From positions 38,075 to 102,074 of the forward strand of contig JAHDDL010000005.1 in NCBI GenBank assembly GCA_020629415.1: 64,000 nucleotides of DNA, in the 5' to 3' direction. The DNA comes from Maribacter sp. GTDB lineage: Bacteria; Bacteroidota; Bacteroidia; Flavobacteriales; Flavobacteriaceae. Made by a program: the position numbers and the translations under genes. Within the stretch, counting starts at the first letter, position 1, and the number at the start of each line of letters is the position of its first letter. Below, piece after piece: positions 25,300 through 34,722 of this stretch. The notes below the pieces were generated by a model. That model saw only the letters and a program-made list of their open reading frames with translations. It was not told where the DNA came from and did not search any database.

Positions 25300-27751
25300 T
25301 TATTTGCTTTTATTATTTGTAGCATTTCCAGTATTTGGTCAGTTTAATATTTCTGGCCAAATAACCGATGAAGATGGTACGCCTGTTTCTGATGCAGAAT
25401 TATATATTAAAGAGCTAGAGCGTTTAGAAACTACAAATTCAGAAGGTTACTACTCGGTAGAAAGTTTGTTGGCAGGTACCTACACCATTGTTGTTTTTGC
25501 CTATGAGTTTGAAATTTTGGAGCAGGATGTGGTCTTAAACGGTAATACTACTTTTAACGTAACATTGCAGCGGCTTAAAGTAAACAATCTGTCTGAAGTT
25601 GTCTTAACACAGAAGAGAGAGGAGGTCTTTAACTTAAAGCAGTTAAAAAAAGTAGAAGGTACTGCAATCTATGCCGGTAAAAAGAGCGAAGTGGTACTTT
25701 TAGAAGGTATTACCGGTAACTTAGCGGCCAATAATCCTAGACAGATATATAGCCAAGTAGTAGGTTTGAATATATATGATAATGGCGATGCCGGATTACA
25801 GTTAAATATTGGTGGTAGAGGTCTTGATCCTAATAGAACGGCTAATTTTAATACAAGGCAGAACGGCTATGATATTAGTGCAGATGTTTTAGGGTATCCA
25901 GAAAGTTATTATACACCACCGGCAGAAGCTTTGGAGGAAATTCAGGTAGTGAGGGGGGCGGCTTCCTTGCAATACGGAACACAATTTGGTGGTCTTGTAA
26001 ACTTTAAGTTCAAGAAGCCTAATCCTAATAAAAAAATAGAATGGGTAAGCAGGCAAACGGTAGGGTCTTATGATTTAAAAACTTCGTTCAATAGCCTTAG
26101 TGGTACGGTAGGTAAAATAAGTTACTACACTTATTTTAATTATAAAGAGGGCAGTGGTTTTAGACCAAATTCTAATTATAATAGTAGAAATTATTTTGCT
26201 CACGTAGGGTATCAGGTTTCTGATAATACAAAACTTACCCTTGAGACCACATTTCTTAATTATTTAGCGCAACAGCCAGGTGGTCTAACAGATGCCCAGT
26301 TTATAGAAGATCCTACTTTTAGTAATAGGGAGCGAAATTGGTTCGATATTGATTGGAAATTGTATTCTTTACGTCTAGATCATAAATTTTCATCCAAAAT
26401 GGATTTTAGTTTGAATGTCTTTGGATTAGATGCTTCTAGAAGCGCACTTGGTTTTCGTACCAATAGGGTATCACAGCCAGATGATTTGGAAGAACCAAGA
26501 GAATTGTTAATAGATAATTTTCAGAATTGGGGTGCAGAAGCTAGGTTGCTTACTAGGTATAAGCTTGGTGATACAGAATCTGCGCTATTGGTTGGTTCTA
26601 AAATTTATAGAACAGATAATGATCAAAGGCAAGGGCCGGGTTCAACGGCTGCAAATGCAGACTTTAATTTTGCAGATGATGAATTTCCAAATTATGAAAG
26701 ACAATCTCAATTTAATTTTCCTAACTCCAATCTGGCATTCTTTGGTGAAAATATATTTAACATAACTCCCAAATTAACGCTAACACCTGGTTTTAGGTTA
26801 GAGCATATTAAAACGGAAAGTATTGGTAGTTATAAGAATATTGTGCTTGATTTGGCTGGTAATCCACTCTTAAATGAAGAAGTGGAAGATAATAGGGAAT
26901 TTGATAGAACTTTCTTGTTATTAGGTTTAGGAGCTACTTATAGGTTAAATTCAAGTGTTGAGTTTTACGGTAATATTTCTCAAAACTATAGATCGGTAAC
27001 ATTTAGTGATATCAGGGTGGTTAACCCTACTTTTCAAATTGATGAGAATATTTCTGATGAAGATGGCTTTACTGCTGATTTAGGGTTTCGCGGCAGATAT
27101 AAAAATGTGCTGTCTTATGATGTTAGTGCGTTCAGCTTGTTATACGATAATAGATTAGGAGAGATTTTAAAAAGCGAAACACAGACAAATGCCTTGGGCG
27201 AAGAAGTAGAAACAGGGAGCATAGTTCGGTTCAGGGGTAATATTGGTAAAGCTTTTATGTACGGTTTGGAAAGTTTTGCCAATTGGAGCGTTAAAGAAAC
27301 GTTCTTTATGGCTAGTGACAAGCTGAAACTGAATTATTTCATGAATTTGGCGTTGACCAATTCCGAGTATTTGTCTTCAGAAGAAACCAATGTAGAGGGG
27401 AATAAAGTGGAATTTATACCAGATGTAAATTTAAAGACCGGTCTTAATTTTGGTTATGGTAACATATTGGGTAGTTTACAATATACGTATTTGTCAAGTC
27501 AGTTTACAGATGCTACCAATGCACCTCAAGATATTAATGATAATCAACGTGGTATTGAGGGGGAAATCCCGGCATATGATATTTTAGATTTTTCGTTGTC
27601 GTACACCTATAAAAATTGGAAATTGGAAACCGGTATTAACAATGTCTTGGATAATAGTTATTTTACCAGAAGGGCAACTGGTTACCCTGGCCCGGGTATC
27701 ATACCTTCTGAACCTAGAACCTTTTATGCAACGTTGCAGTTTAAGCTATAA
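25280..27751 (+). CDS. TonB-dependent outer-membrane receptor (FecA-like)
   Basis: The 823-residue protein has a signal peptide (YLLLLFVAFPVFG), a carboxypeptidase-regulatory-like repeat (about 22-105: FNISGQITDEDGTPVSDAEL), a plug domain (about 120-240; QLNIGGRGLDPNR, EIQVVRGAASLQYGTQFGGLVNF) and a 22-strand barrel ending with FYATLQFKL. It would import a ferric chelate or similar ligand using TonB energy. The locus context (imelysin, DUF4856) supports iron. It starts inside the carboxylase-like gene with a 20-base overlap. Confidence 0.95.
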   Translation: MKLKEFSYLLLLFVAFPVFGQFNISGQITDEDGTPVSDAELYIKELERLETTNSEGYYSVESLLAGTYTIVVFAYEFEILEQDVVLNGNTTFNVTLQRLKVNNLSEVVLTQKREEVFNLKQLKKVEGTAIYAGKKSEVVLLEGITGNLAANNPRQIYSQVVGLNIYDNGDAGLQLNIGGRGLDPNRTANFNTRQNGYDISADVLGYPESYYTPPAEALEEIQVVRGAASLQYGTQFGGLVNFKFKKPNPNKKIEWVSRQTVGSYDLKTSFNSLSGTVGKISYYTYFNYKEGSGFRPNSNYNSRNYFAHVGYQVSDNTKLTLETTFLNYLAQQPGGLTDAQFIEDPTFSNRERNWFDIDWKLYSLRLDHKFSSKMDFSLNVFGLDASRSALGFRTNRVSQPDDLEEPRELLIDNFQNWGAEARLLTRYKLGDTESALLVGSKIYRTDNDQRQGPGSTAANADFNFADDEFPNYERQSQFNFPNSNLAFFGENIFNITPKLTLTPGFRLEHIKTESIGSYKNIVLDLAGNPLLNEEVEDNREFDRTFLLLGLGATYRLNSSVEFYGNISQNYRSVTFSDIRVVNPTFQIDENISDEDGFTADLGFRGRYKNVLSYDVSAFSLLYDNRLGEILKSETQTNALGEEVETGSIVRFRGNIGKAFMYGLESFANWSVKETFFMASDKLKLNYFMNLALTNSEYLSSEETNVEGNKVEFIPDVNLKTGLNFGYGNILGSLQYTYLSSQFTDATNAPQDINDNQRGIEGEIPAYDILDFSLSYTYKNWKLETGINNVLDNSYFTRRATGYPGPGIIPSEPRTFYATLQFKL

Positions 27752-27863
27752 TTCAATTAATAATTGACATAAATTTCCAGTAATTTATTGTAACAAAAGA
27801 AAGACCTGAATATGAAGTGATCGTTAAGGTATTTAGTAAATAAGATATCTTAACTATATTCAC

Positions 27864-27871
27864 TATATTTG
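27864..27871 (+). promoter_or_regulatory. -7 promoter box of guaB
   Basis: TATATTTG matches TAnnTTTG, 24 bases before the ATG at 27896. The TTG at 27869 that could extend the reading frame is part of this box. A 12-bp palindrome TAAGATATCTTA (27841-27852) lies just upstream. Confidence 0.6.
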
Positions 27872-27895
27872 CACGCAATTAAATCCTTAATTGCT

Positions 27896-29368
27896 ATGCA
27901 AGCCCACCAAAATAAAATTCTAGGAGAAGGTCTAACGTACGATGACGTATTATTAGTACCTGCATATTCTGAAGTGCTTCCAAGAGAAGTAAGTATTCAG
28001 ACAAAATTCACAAGAAATATTACAATCAATGTACCTATCATATCGGCGGCGATGGATACGGTTACCGAATCTAGAATGGCAATTGCCATGGCTCAAGAAG
28101 GTGGTATTGGTGTGTTGCACAAGAATATGACCATTGAGCAGCAAGCCATGAAAGTGAGAAAGGTTAAGAGAGCCGAAAGCGGAATGATTTTAGATCCGGT
28201 TACGCTTCCTTTAAATTCTAAGGTGAAAGATGCCAAAGCCAATATGAAAGAATTTAGCATTGGTGGTATTCCCATTGTTGATGCAGATGGTAAATTATTA
28301 GGTATTGTAACCAATAGGGATCTACGTTTCGAAAAAAATAATGAAAGACCTATAGCTGAAGTAATGACTTCTGAAAACTTGGTTACCGCCGATGAGGGCA
28401 CTTCGTTGGCCGAAGCAGAAGATATTTTACAACAACATAAAATTGAAAAATTACCGGTAGTTACGAAAGATAATATTTTAGTAGGGTTAATTACTTTTAG
28501 AGATATAACGAAGTTGACTCAAAAACCAATTGCGAACAAAGATCAGTATGGTCGTTTGCGTGTGGCAGCTGCGCTAGGTGTAACCGCAGATGCAGTTGAT
28601 AGGGCTGAAGCTTTGGTCAATGCAGGGGTAGATGCGGTAGTTATAGATACGGCCCATGGTCATACAAAAGGTGTGGTTTCCGTATTACAAGAAGTAAAAA
28701 AGAAATTTCCTGAATTAGATGTTATCGTGGGTAACATTGCTACGGGCGAGGCTGCCAAGTATTTAGTAGATGCTGGTGCAGATGCAGTTAAGGTTGGTAT
28801 TGGACCTGGTTCTATCTGTACTACTAGGGTAGTAGCGGGTGTTGGTTTTCCTCAATTTTCTGCAGTTTTGGAAGTTGCAGCGGCCATAAAGGGTTCTGGT
28901 GTTCCTGTAATTGCAGATGGAGGTATACGTTACACGGGAGATATTCCAAAGGCTATTGCCGCAGGTGCTGATACTGTAATGTTAGGCTCACTATTGGCAG
29001 GTACAAAAGAATCTCCTGGAGAAACCATTATCTATGAAGGTAGAAAATTTAAGTCTTACCGTGGTATGGGTTCTGTTGAAGCTATGAAGCAGGGTAGTAA
29101 GGACCGTTATTTTCAAGATGTTGAAGATGATATCAAAAAATTGGTACCGGAGGGTATTGTTGGTCGTGTACCTTATAAAGGAGAGTTATACGAAAGTATT
29201 CATCAGTTCATTGGCGGTCTAAAAGCTGGTATGGGATATTGTGGAGCAAAGGATATTGCTACTTTACAAGATAATGGAAGGTTCGTTAAAATTACGGCAA
29301 GCGGTATCAATGAAAGTCACCCGCATGATGTTACCATTACAAAAGAAAGTCCTAATTATAGTAGATAG
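27896..29368 (+). CDS. guaB: IMP dehydrogenase
   Basis: From the ATG at 27896 the protein has 490 residues. It has the barrel start [21 protein letters not shown], two CBS domains (about 93-205), NAD-binding AHGHTKGV, the active-site cysteine C308 in GPGSICTTR, the IMP-binding [13 protein letters not shown] and the flap YRGMGS. It oxidises IMP to XMP, the first committed step to GMP. It is monocistronic with a strong terminator. Confidence 0.97.
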   Translation: MQAHQNKILGEGLTYDDVLLVPAYSEVLPREVSIQTKFTRNITINVPIISAAMDTVTESRMAIAMAQEGGIGVLHKNMTIEQQAMKVRKVKRAESGMILDPVTLPLNSKVKDAKANMKEFSIGGIPIVDADGKLLGIVTNRDLRFEKNNERPIAEVMTSENLVTADEGTSLAEAEDILQQHKIEKLPVVTKDNILVGLITFRDITKLTQKPIANKDQYGRLRVAAALGVTADAVDRAEALVNAGVDAVVIDTAHGHTKGVVSVLQEVKKKFPELDVIVGNIATGEAAKYLVDAGADAVKVGIGPGSICTTRVVAGVGFPQFSAVLEVAAAIKGSGVPVIADGGIRYTGDIPKAIAAGADTVMLGSLLAGTKESPGETIIYEGRKFKSYRGMGSVEAMKQGSKDRYFQDVEDDIKKLVPEGIVGRVPYKGELYESIHQFIGGLKAGMGYCGAKDIATLQDNGRFVKITASGINESHPHDVTITKESPNYSR

Positions 29369-29390
29369 AAAATAAATAGTATTAGGTATA

Positions 29391-29424
29391 AAAAAAAAAG
29401 AGGTCTATAAGACCTCTTTTTTTT
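29391..29424. terminator. Bidirectional terminator between guaB and the thioredoxin-like gene
   Basis: AAAGAGGTC / GACCTCTTT with loop TATAA, flanked by A and T runs, between convergent stops at 29368 and 29429. Confidence 0.9.
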
Positions 29425-29428
29425 ATAC

Positions 29429-29965
29429 TTATTTACCGGCTTCACCAGTATAGGCCTTCCAGTCTTTTTCTTTGTAGATATCGCTACCAAAATAGCGTGC
29501 AATTTCTAAGAATGGTTCTGGCTTTTGATAACCAGGTATTGGAGAAAGCATGTTTAATTCTTCGTCCAAGAAAATAGTAGTTGGGTAACTTAGTCTACCT
29601 TGCATCAAGGCAGCTGCAAATTCATGGTACCCCTTTCTTCCTGATGGCACAAATTTATATGTCTTTCCTTTATATTCTATAGGATCCTTGCCTTCTCCAT
29701 CAAACTTTACCATATAGTAGTTTTCAGCCATATAAGCTGCTACTTCTGGATTTTGAAATGTATCCTTATCCATTTTCTTGCACCAACCACACCAATCTGT
29801 GTACACGTCAATGAAGACTTTCTTTGGGTTTTCATCCGTTGTTGATAATGCAGCAGCTTCATCCCAAGAAATCCAATTTACCTCTTGTGCATAACTTGCG
29901 GCCGAAACAAATAGTACGGCTAAAAATAAAACTGATTTTGAAAAAGAGAAAGAATACGCCTTCAT
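29429..29965 (-). CDS. Exported thioredoxin-like protein (CGWC active site)
   Basis: The 178-residue protein has a signal peptide (VLFLAVLFVSAASYAQ) and a thioredoxin fold with W-C59-G-W-C62 in VYTDWCGWCKKMDKDTF, followed by a VPSGRKGYHEFAAAL segment and the cis-proline SYPTTIFLD. It resembles the DUF255/DsbD-gamma-like secreted thioredoxins of flavobacteria that probably keep envelope proteins reduced. It stands alone with lysA upstream on the same strand. Confidence 0.88.
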   Translation of the reverse strand: MKAYSFSFSKSVLFLAVLFVSAASYAQEVNWISWDEAAALSTTDENPKKVFIDVYTDWCGWCKKMDKDTFQNPEVAAYMAENYYMVKFDGEGKDPIEYKGKTYKFVPSGRKGYHEFAAALMQGRLSYPTTIFLDEELNMLSPIPGYQKPEPFLEIARYFGSDIYKEKDWKAYTGEAGK

Positions 29966-30025
29966 GGTTTTTTTTTGAGTGTTTAGTCCAACAATTATAC
30001 CAAAACTAACGTATTTTGCACAGCT

Positions 30026-31264
30026 TTATTTCACTTTGGCAGTTTGTTTAACACTGAACAAATCTTTTACATCAACCTGATTACGAATTAAATCGTCAAA
30101 AGTTTCTCTTTCGCGTATAAGAATTGCCTTCCCTTTATGCCAAAGAACTTCTGGCGGTCTAAATCTTGAATTGTAGTTACTTGCCATTGTAAAGCAATAT
30201 GCACCTGCATTTTTAAAGCAAAGAATATCACCTTCGGTTATTTCGTTTATTCTTTTGTTACTTGCAAAGGTATCGGTCTCGCAGATATAACCTACAACAG
30301 AGTAATAGCGTTCTCTACCTTTTGGATTAGAGATGTTTTTAATGGTATGTGTTGCACCATAAAGCATAGGTCTTATTAAATGGTTGAATCCAGAATCTAC
30401 ACTTGCAAATACGGTTGAAGTGGTTTGTTTTACCACATTTACTTTGGCAAGAAATACACCGGCTTCGCTAACTAAAAATTTACCAGGCTCAAAAGCTAAG
30501 GTTAAATCTTTGCCATATTCGTTACAAAACTCATTAAAACGTGTGCTTAATTTTTTTCCTAGTTCTTCAACATTGGTTTCAATATCACCTTCTTTATAGG
30601 GTACTTTAAAACCACTGCCAAAATCAATAAAATCAAGGTTTTTAAAATTACGTGCTGTTTCAAATAATATTTCAGATGCATATAAGAATACGTCAATGTC
30701 CAAAATATCACTTCCGGTATGCATGTGTATACCGTTAATGTTCATTTTGGTCAATTCTACGATTCTTAGAAGATGCGGAATCTGATGAATACTAATACCG
30801 AATTTAGAATCTATGTGACCTACGGAAATATTAGAATTACCGCCTGCCATTACATGTGGATTAATTCTTATACAAACAGGAATGTTTGGATGCTTGCTAC
30901 CAAATTGCTCTAATATGGAAAGGTTATCTATATTTATGCGAACACCCAATTTAGCGGCTTGTTCAATTTCCTCTAAAGAAACTCCATTGGGGGTGAAAAT
31001 GATAGACTCCGGTTTAAAACCAGCTAATAAACCTAATTGTACCTCTTGTATAGATACGGTATCCAAGCCACTTCCAAGACTGTTCATCAATCTTAAAATA
31101 GTAATATTAGATAGTGCCTTTGCTGCATAATTAAGTTTCAGTTTCTTTACTGAGCCAAATGCCTTGGTCAATCTATTGAATTGTGAAACTATTTTTTCCG
31201 AGTCATAAACATACACCGGATCACCGTAGGTTTTTGCAATTTGCAATAAATCCTCATTTCTCAT
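30026..31264 (-). CDS. lysA: Diaminopimelate decarboxylase
   Basis: The 412-residue fold-III PLP enzyme has the Schiff-base lysine K49 in LNYAAKALSN, HMHTGSDI, the phosphate-binding DFGSGFKVPY, EPGKFLV and the second-subunit cysteine region CETDTFASN, with YCFTMASNYNSRFRP near the end. It converts meso-diaminopimelate to lysine. Monocistronic; the 55 bases to the thioredoxin-like gene contain no clear hairpin. Confidence 0.95.
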   Translation of the reverse strand: MRNEDLLQIAKTYGDPVYVYDSEKIVSQFNRLTKAFGSVKKLKLNYAAKALSNITILRLMNSLGSGLDTVSIQEVQLGLLAGFKPESIIFTPNGVSLEEIEQAAKLGVRINIDNLSILEQFGSKHPNIPVCIRINPHVMAGGNSNISVGHIDSKFGISIHQIPHLLRIVELTKMNINGIHMHTGSDILDIDVFLYASEILFETARNFKNLDFIDFGSGFKVPYKEGDIETNVEELGKKLSTRFNEFCNEYGKDLTLAFEPGKFLVSEAGVFLAKVNVVKQTTSTVFASVDSGFNHLIRPMLYGATHTIKNISNPKGRERYYSVVGYICETDTFASNKRINEITEGDILCFKNAGAYCFTMASNYNSRFRPPEVLWHKGKAILIRERETFDDLIRNQVDVKDLFSVKQTAKVK

Positions 31265-31418
31265 GCTATCTATATTTTTTGCTAAAATACTTTTCTAAAT
31301 CTTTAAGAACAAAAATAATAACATAAATACAATAAAAATAACAAATTGTGATATATGGAACAATGGCTTCAGGGTATTAATTTTTGGTGCTCAATAAACC
31401 TCTTTGTACATTTAGCAC

Positions 31419-32057
31419 ATGAGATTACCATTATTTCCTTTGCAGTCTATTTTTTTTCCGGGAGAAACCGTGCCGTTACATGTTTTTGAAGATCGTTATA
31501 AACAGTTGATTAACGATTGCAGAAATGAGGCCATTACATTTGGCATACCGGTTTTCATCAATAATAAAATGGAATATGGGGTAGAGGTACAATTGGTAGA
31601 AGTGGTTACAACCTATGAGGGCGGAGAGATGGATGTAGTCTGTGTAGCTCGGCAAGTATTTAAATTGTTGGCTTTTGATAATGTAATGGATGATAAATTG
31701 TACGCCGGCGGTATTGTAAAATTGATGGAATACGATTATGAGGCAACCGATGAAAAAAAACAGACGATAATTAACGGTATAGAACAATTATATGCTATTA
31801 TGGACGTACCCTATACAAAACTTAATGTAAAGGAGTTTAATAGTTTTACCTTGGCACATAAAATTGGGTTGTCTTTTGAACAAGAATACCAATTATTACA
31901 GATACCTACAGAAAATGACCGGCTTAATTTTATAGGTCTTCATCTGACGTCGACTATAACAGTATTGTCAGAAGTAAATAGAACTAAAAAGACTATTGAG
32001 TTAAATGGTCATTTTAAAAATTTTGACCCATTAGATTTTAAAGATTTGGAGATTTAA
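31419..32057 (+). CDS. LON N-terminal (substrate-binding) domain protein
   Basis: The 212-residue protein starts with LPLFPLQSIFFPGETVPLHVFEDRYKQLINDC, the pattern of the Lon substrate-binding domain (PUA-like), and continues with a helical part (GLSFEQEYQLLQIPTENDRLNFIGLHL). It has no AAA+ or protease domain, so it is a free-standing LON-domain protein of unknown role, as is usual in Bacteroidota. It is divergent from lysA. Confidence 0.88.
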   Translation: MRLPLFPLQSIFFPGETVPLHVFEDRYKQLINDCRNEAITFGIPVFINNKMEYGVEVQLVEVVTTYEGGEMDVVCVARQVFKLLAFDNVMDDKLYAGGIVKLMEYDYEATDEKKQTIINGIEQLYAIMDVPYTKLNVKEFNSFTLAHKIGLSFEQEYQLLQIPTENDRLNFIGLHLTSTITVLSEVNRTKKTIELNGHFKNFDPLDFKDLEI

Positions 32058-32110
32058 ACCAATTTTTAAATGAAAAATTCACTTGTTTTCTATTTGTTTT
32101 GTGTTTTTAA

Positions 32111-32154
32111 GGAGATAATTCTGTTAGTTATTCTAATTAATCTCCTGTATTTTT
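32111..32154 (+). terminator. Possible terminator after the LON-domain gene
   Basis: GGAGATAATT pairs with AATTAATCTCC (one bulged base) around a 14-base loop, and TGTATTTTT follows. It lies between the LON-domain stop and the sucC promoter. Confidence 0.45.
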
Positions 32155-32175
32155 AAATAATTACTTCGTGTTTCC

Positions 32176-32183
32176 TATTTTTG
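32176..32183 (+). promoter_or_regulatory. -7 promoter box of sucC
   Basis: TATTTTTG fits TAnnTTTG, 25 bases before the sucC ATG. Confidence 0.55.
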
Positions 32184-32208
32184 CTTAACATTTAAATTCA
32201 CCATATAT

Positions 32209-33402
32209 ATGAACCTTCACGAATATCAAGGAAAAGAGATATTAGCAAGTTTTGGGGTGCGCATCCAAAGAGGAATAGTTGCCCAAAATGCAAAAGAGGC
32301 TGTTGAAGCTGCAAAGCAATTAACCGCTGAAACCGGAACTGGATGGCACGTTATTAAAGCACAAGTACACGCAGGTGGTCGTGGTAAAGGTGGTGGTGTA
32401 AAATTGGCCAAAAACCTTAAAGAGGTAGAAGAAATAGCAAACCAAATCATTGGTATGAACTTGATTACTCCGCAAACTTCTGCAGAGGGTAAAAAAGTAC
32501 ATCAAGTATTGGTTGCTGAGGATGTTTATTACCCAGGCGAGAGTGAAACGAGCGAGTTTTACATGTCAGTTCTATTAAATAGGGCTACTGGTAAGAACAT
32601 GATCATGTATTCTACCGAAGGTGGTATGGACATTGAAGAGGTTGCAGAAAGTACTCCGCATTTAATATTTACAGAGGAAATTGATCCAGCAACGGGCCTT
32701 TTAGGATTTCAAGCAAGAAAGATTGCTTTTAACCTAGGTTTGTCCGGTACTGCTTTTAAAGAGATGACCAAATTTGTAGCTGCTCTATATAAGGCATATG
32801 TTGAAAGTGATTCTAGCATGTTCGAAATCAACCCTGTTTTAAAGACATCGGATGATTTGATCATGGCTGTTGATGCTAAAGTTTCTATTGATGATAACGC
32901 TCTATACCGTAGAAAGCAATATGCAGAAATGCGCGATCTTAGAGAAGAGAATCCTATTGAGGTAGAAGCTAGGGAAGTAGGATTAAACTATGTTGACCTA
33001 GACGGTAACGTTGGTTGTATGGTTAACGGTGCTGGTCTTGCAATGGCAACAATGGATTTGATTAAAATGGCAGGTGGAGAGCCAGCTAACTTTTTAGATG
33101 TTGGTGGTACTGCAGATGCAAAAAGAGTTGAAGAAGCTTTTAGAATTATTTTAAAAGATCCTAATGTAAAAGCAATTTTAATCAACATTTTTGGTGGTAT
33201 CGTTCGTTGTGATCGTGTAGCACAGGGTGTTGTTGATGCGTATAAAAATATGGGAGATTCAATGCAGGTGCCAATCATCGTAAGGTTGCAAGGTACCAAT
33301 GCAGAATTAGCGAAAGAGATTATTGACAATTCTGGTCTTGCAGTTCAATCGGCTGTACAATTCCAAGAAGCTGCTGATAAGGTAAAAGAAGTATTGGCTT
33401 AG
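32209..33402 (+). CDS. sucC: Succinyl-CoA synthetase beta subunit (ADP-forming type)
   Basis: The 397-residue protein begins MNLHEYQGKEIL and shows the ATP-grasp elements (VIKAQVHAGGRGKGGGVKL), FEINPV, and the C-terminal CoA-ligase part GAGLAMATMDLIKMAGG, ANFLDVGG and NIFGGIVRCD. It forms ATP or GTP from succinyl-CoA in the citric acid cycle, together with the alpha subunit. sucD is not adjacent: a terminator follows directly and no alpha-subunit gene lies anywhere in the window. Confidence 0.97.
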   Translation: MNLHEYQGKEILASFGVRIQRGIVAQNAKEAVEAAKQLTAETGTGWHVIKAQVHAGGRGKGGGVKLAKNLKEVEEIANQIIGMNLITPQTSAEGKKVHQVLVAEDVYYPGESETSEFYMSVLLNRATGKNMIMYSTEGGMDIEEVAESTPHLIFTEEIDPATGLLGFQARKIAFNLGLSGTAFKEMTKFVAALYKAYVESDSSMFEINPVLKTSDDLIMAVDAKVSIDDNALYRRKQYAEMRDLREENPIEVEAREVGLNYVDLDGNVGCMVNGAGLAMATMDLIKMAGGEPANFLDVGGTADAKRVEEAFRIILKDPNVKAILINIFGGIVRCDRVAQGVVDAYKNMGDSMQVPIIVRLQGTNAELAKEIIDNSGLAVQSAVQFQEAADKVKEVLA

Positions 33403-33425
33403 TACCGTTTCTTTTAGTACAATTT

Positions 33426-33458
33426 AAAGACCACTCCATTAGAGTGGTCTTTTTTTTG
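33426..33458 (+). terminator. Terminator of sucC
   Basis: AAAGACCACTC / GAGTGGTCTTT with loop CATTA and a T9-type tail, 23 bases after the sucC stop. Confidence 0.9.
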
Positions 33459-33629
33459 ACCTTAATTATACGTTCAAATTATTGAAAATGTAGTTTATAA
33501 TGTATAAATCTGCATATATTATTATTTCAATATTAAATTGATGTTAAAATTATCATATTATTATTTTTAATCCTTTATTTTGTGATATACGTAATATATC
33601 AATAATTTCTAACCTTAAAAATATATAAT

Positions 33630-33965
33630 ATGAAAAAAGTCAAAATTTTATTAATCGCAATGCTCACATTTAGCGCAGGAACAATTGCCGCACATGATAA
33701 AGAGTTCAATGATGATAAGGGAACAAAGTGGATAACCACTCAAATTCATGAAATGTTGGCCAATGAGGATATACCTAATCAAATTAGAGGTGCAAAAGCC
33801 GAGATTAAAATTGCTGTTGCCGATGATGGTATGTACAGATTATTATCCATTAAATCTAACAATAGTCATTTAAAGGAATTTTTAAAGAAAGGGATAGATT
33901 TTGAAAATCTTGTACCGGGAAATACGGACTTAGTCTACGTTATTCCAATAGAAATAGCAGATTAG
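33630..33965 (+). CDS. Small secreted protein, paralogue of the gene at 34328
   Basis: The 111-residue protein has a signal peptide (ILLIAMLTFSAGTIAA) and a short domain with WITTQIHEMLANEDIP, AEIKIAVADDGMYRLLSIKSNN and YVIPIEIAD. The same layout (TQISEML, VRFTLNAEGEIVVLSVNSES, YTIPVRIEV) occurs in the second gene, so the two are diverged duplicates of equal length. The fold resembles a small TonB-C-like alpha-beta module, but this is only a shape argument. The 160 bases upstream of the ATG hold no consensus promoter I could fix. Confidence 0.72.
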   Translation: MKKVKILLIAMLTFSAGTIAAHDKEFNDDKGTKWITTQIHEMLANEDIPNQIRGAKAEIKIAVADDGMYRLLSIKSNNSHLKEFLKKGIDFENLVPGNTDLVYVIPIEIAD

Positions 33966-33989
33966 ATTAATTACTGTTTATCAATTTTA

Positions 33990-34017
33990 AAGAACGCCTA
34001 GAGGCGTTCTTTTTTTA
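33990..34017 (+). terminator. Terminator after the first small secreted gene
   Basis: GAACGCC / GGCGTTC with loop TAGA and a T7 tail, 26 bases past the stop. The 310 bases from here to 34327 are very AT-rich and hold only a TAAATTTG (34173-34180) that could be a -7 box with no proper -33 element; I see no gene there. Confidence 0.88.
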
Positions 34018-34327
34018 TTTATAAAAATGAAATATTTGCTTGGATGGAAATTATTGTATGTTTTATTTTAAGTAATCGTAATTATAAAACAAGGCAATCT
34101 ATATTTTATGTTACTTAAATGAAATTATGGTTAAGGCTTTAAAATCCTATTTTTTTGAATGATTTGTATTTCTAAATTTGAAATGTAATTGAAGAATTAC
34201 TATTAAAGAGATGTTAAAATGAATTTAAATTGTAACATTCTTATTTTATAATCGTCTTTTTAGTAATTCATCATCAATCAATTAATAATCATACTTCAGA
34301 AAATCTGAGGTAAAAAAACAAAAAGTC

Positions 34328-34663
34328 ATGAGAAAATTAAGTTTAGTAGTCGTAGCTGCAATGCTACTTGCAACAGGTAATGTATTAGCAAACGATGTAA
34401 AAGGTGAGAACCCTTCTAAAAATCTATCCACACAGATTTCAGAAATGTTAACGGAGAATACTTTCTCTGAAGAGCATAAAGATTTAACCGCCCAGGTTCG
34501 TTTTACTTTGAACGCTGAGGGGGAAATTGTTGTGTTATCCGTAAATTCTGAATCTGATAAGATGGAAAGTTTTGTCAAAAATAAATTAAACTATAAAAAG
34601 GTTAATTTGACAAACGTAAAGGAGGGTAAAGTGTATACCATACCTGTACGAATAGAGGTGTAG
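34328..34663 (+). CDS. Small secreted protein, paralogue of the gene at 33630
   Basis: The 111-residue protein has a signal peptide (LSLVVVAAMLLATGNVLA) and the domain LSTQISEMLTENTF..DLTAQVRFTLNAEGEIVVLSVNSES..SFVKNKLNYKKV..YTIPVRIEV. It belongs to a small family common in flavobacteria, usually several copies per genome, with unknown function. Each copy here has its own terminator, so they are separate units rather than an operon. Confidence 0.8.
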   Translation: MRKLSLVVVAAMLLATGNVLANDVKGENPSKNLSTQISEMLTENTFSEEHKDLTAQVRFTLNAEGEIVVLSVNSESDKMESFVKNKLNYKKVNLTNVKEGKVYTIPVRIEV

Positions 34664-34681
34664 TTTATGGACTTAGGCTAA

Positions 34682-34722
34682 AAAAAATCATAATACACCC
34701 CGGCGGTGTATTATGATTTTTT
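34682..34722. terminator. 18-bp perfect hairpin, bidirectional terminator
   Basis: Arms AAAAAATCATAATACACC and GGTGTATTATGATTTTTT pair perfectly around a CCGGC loop. It ends the small secreted gene on the plus strand; on the minus strand it begins inside the last codons and stop codon of the DUF1456 gene. Confidence 0.92.

Noticed and set aside
27752..27895. Search for a purine-type riboswitch before guaB
   Set aside because: The promoter box leaves a leader of about 20 bases, too short for an aptamer.
32058..32208. Search for a riboswitch before sucC
   Set aside because: Only a simple hairpin with a T run and a -7 box are present; the leader is too short for a known riboswitch.
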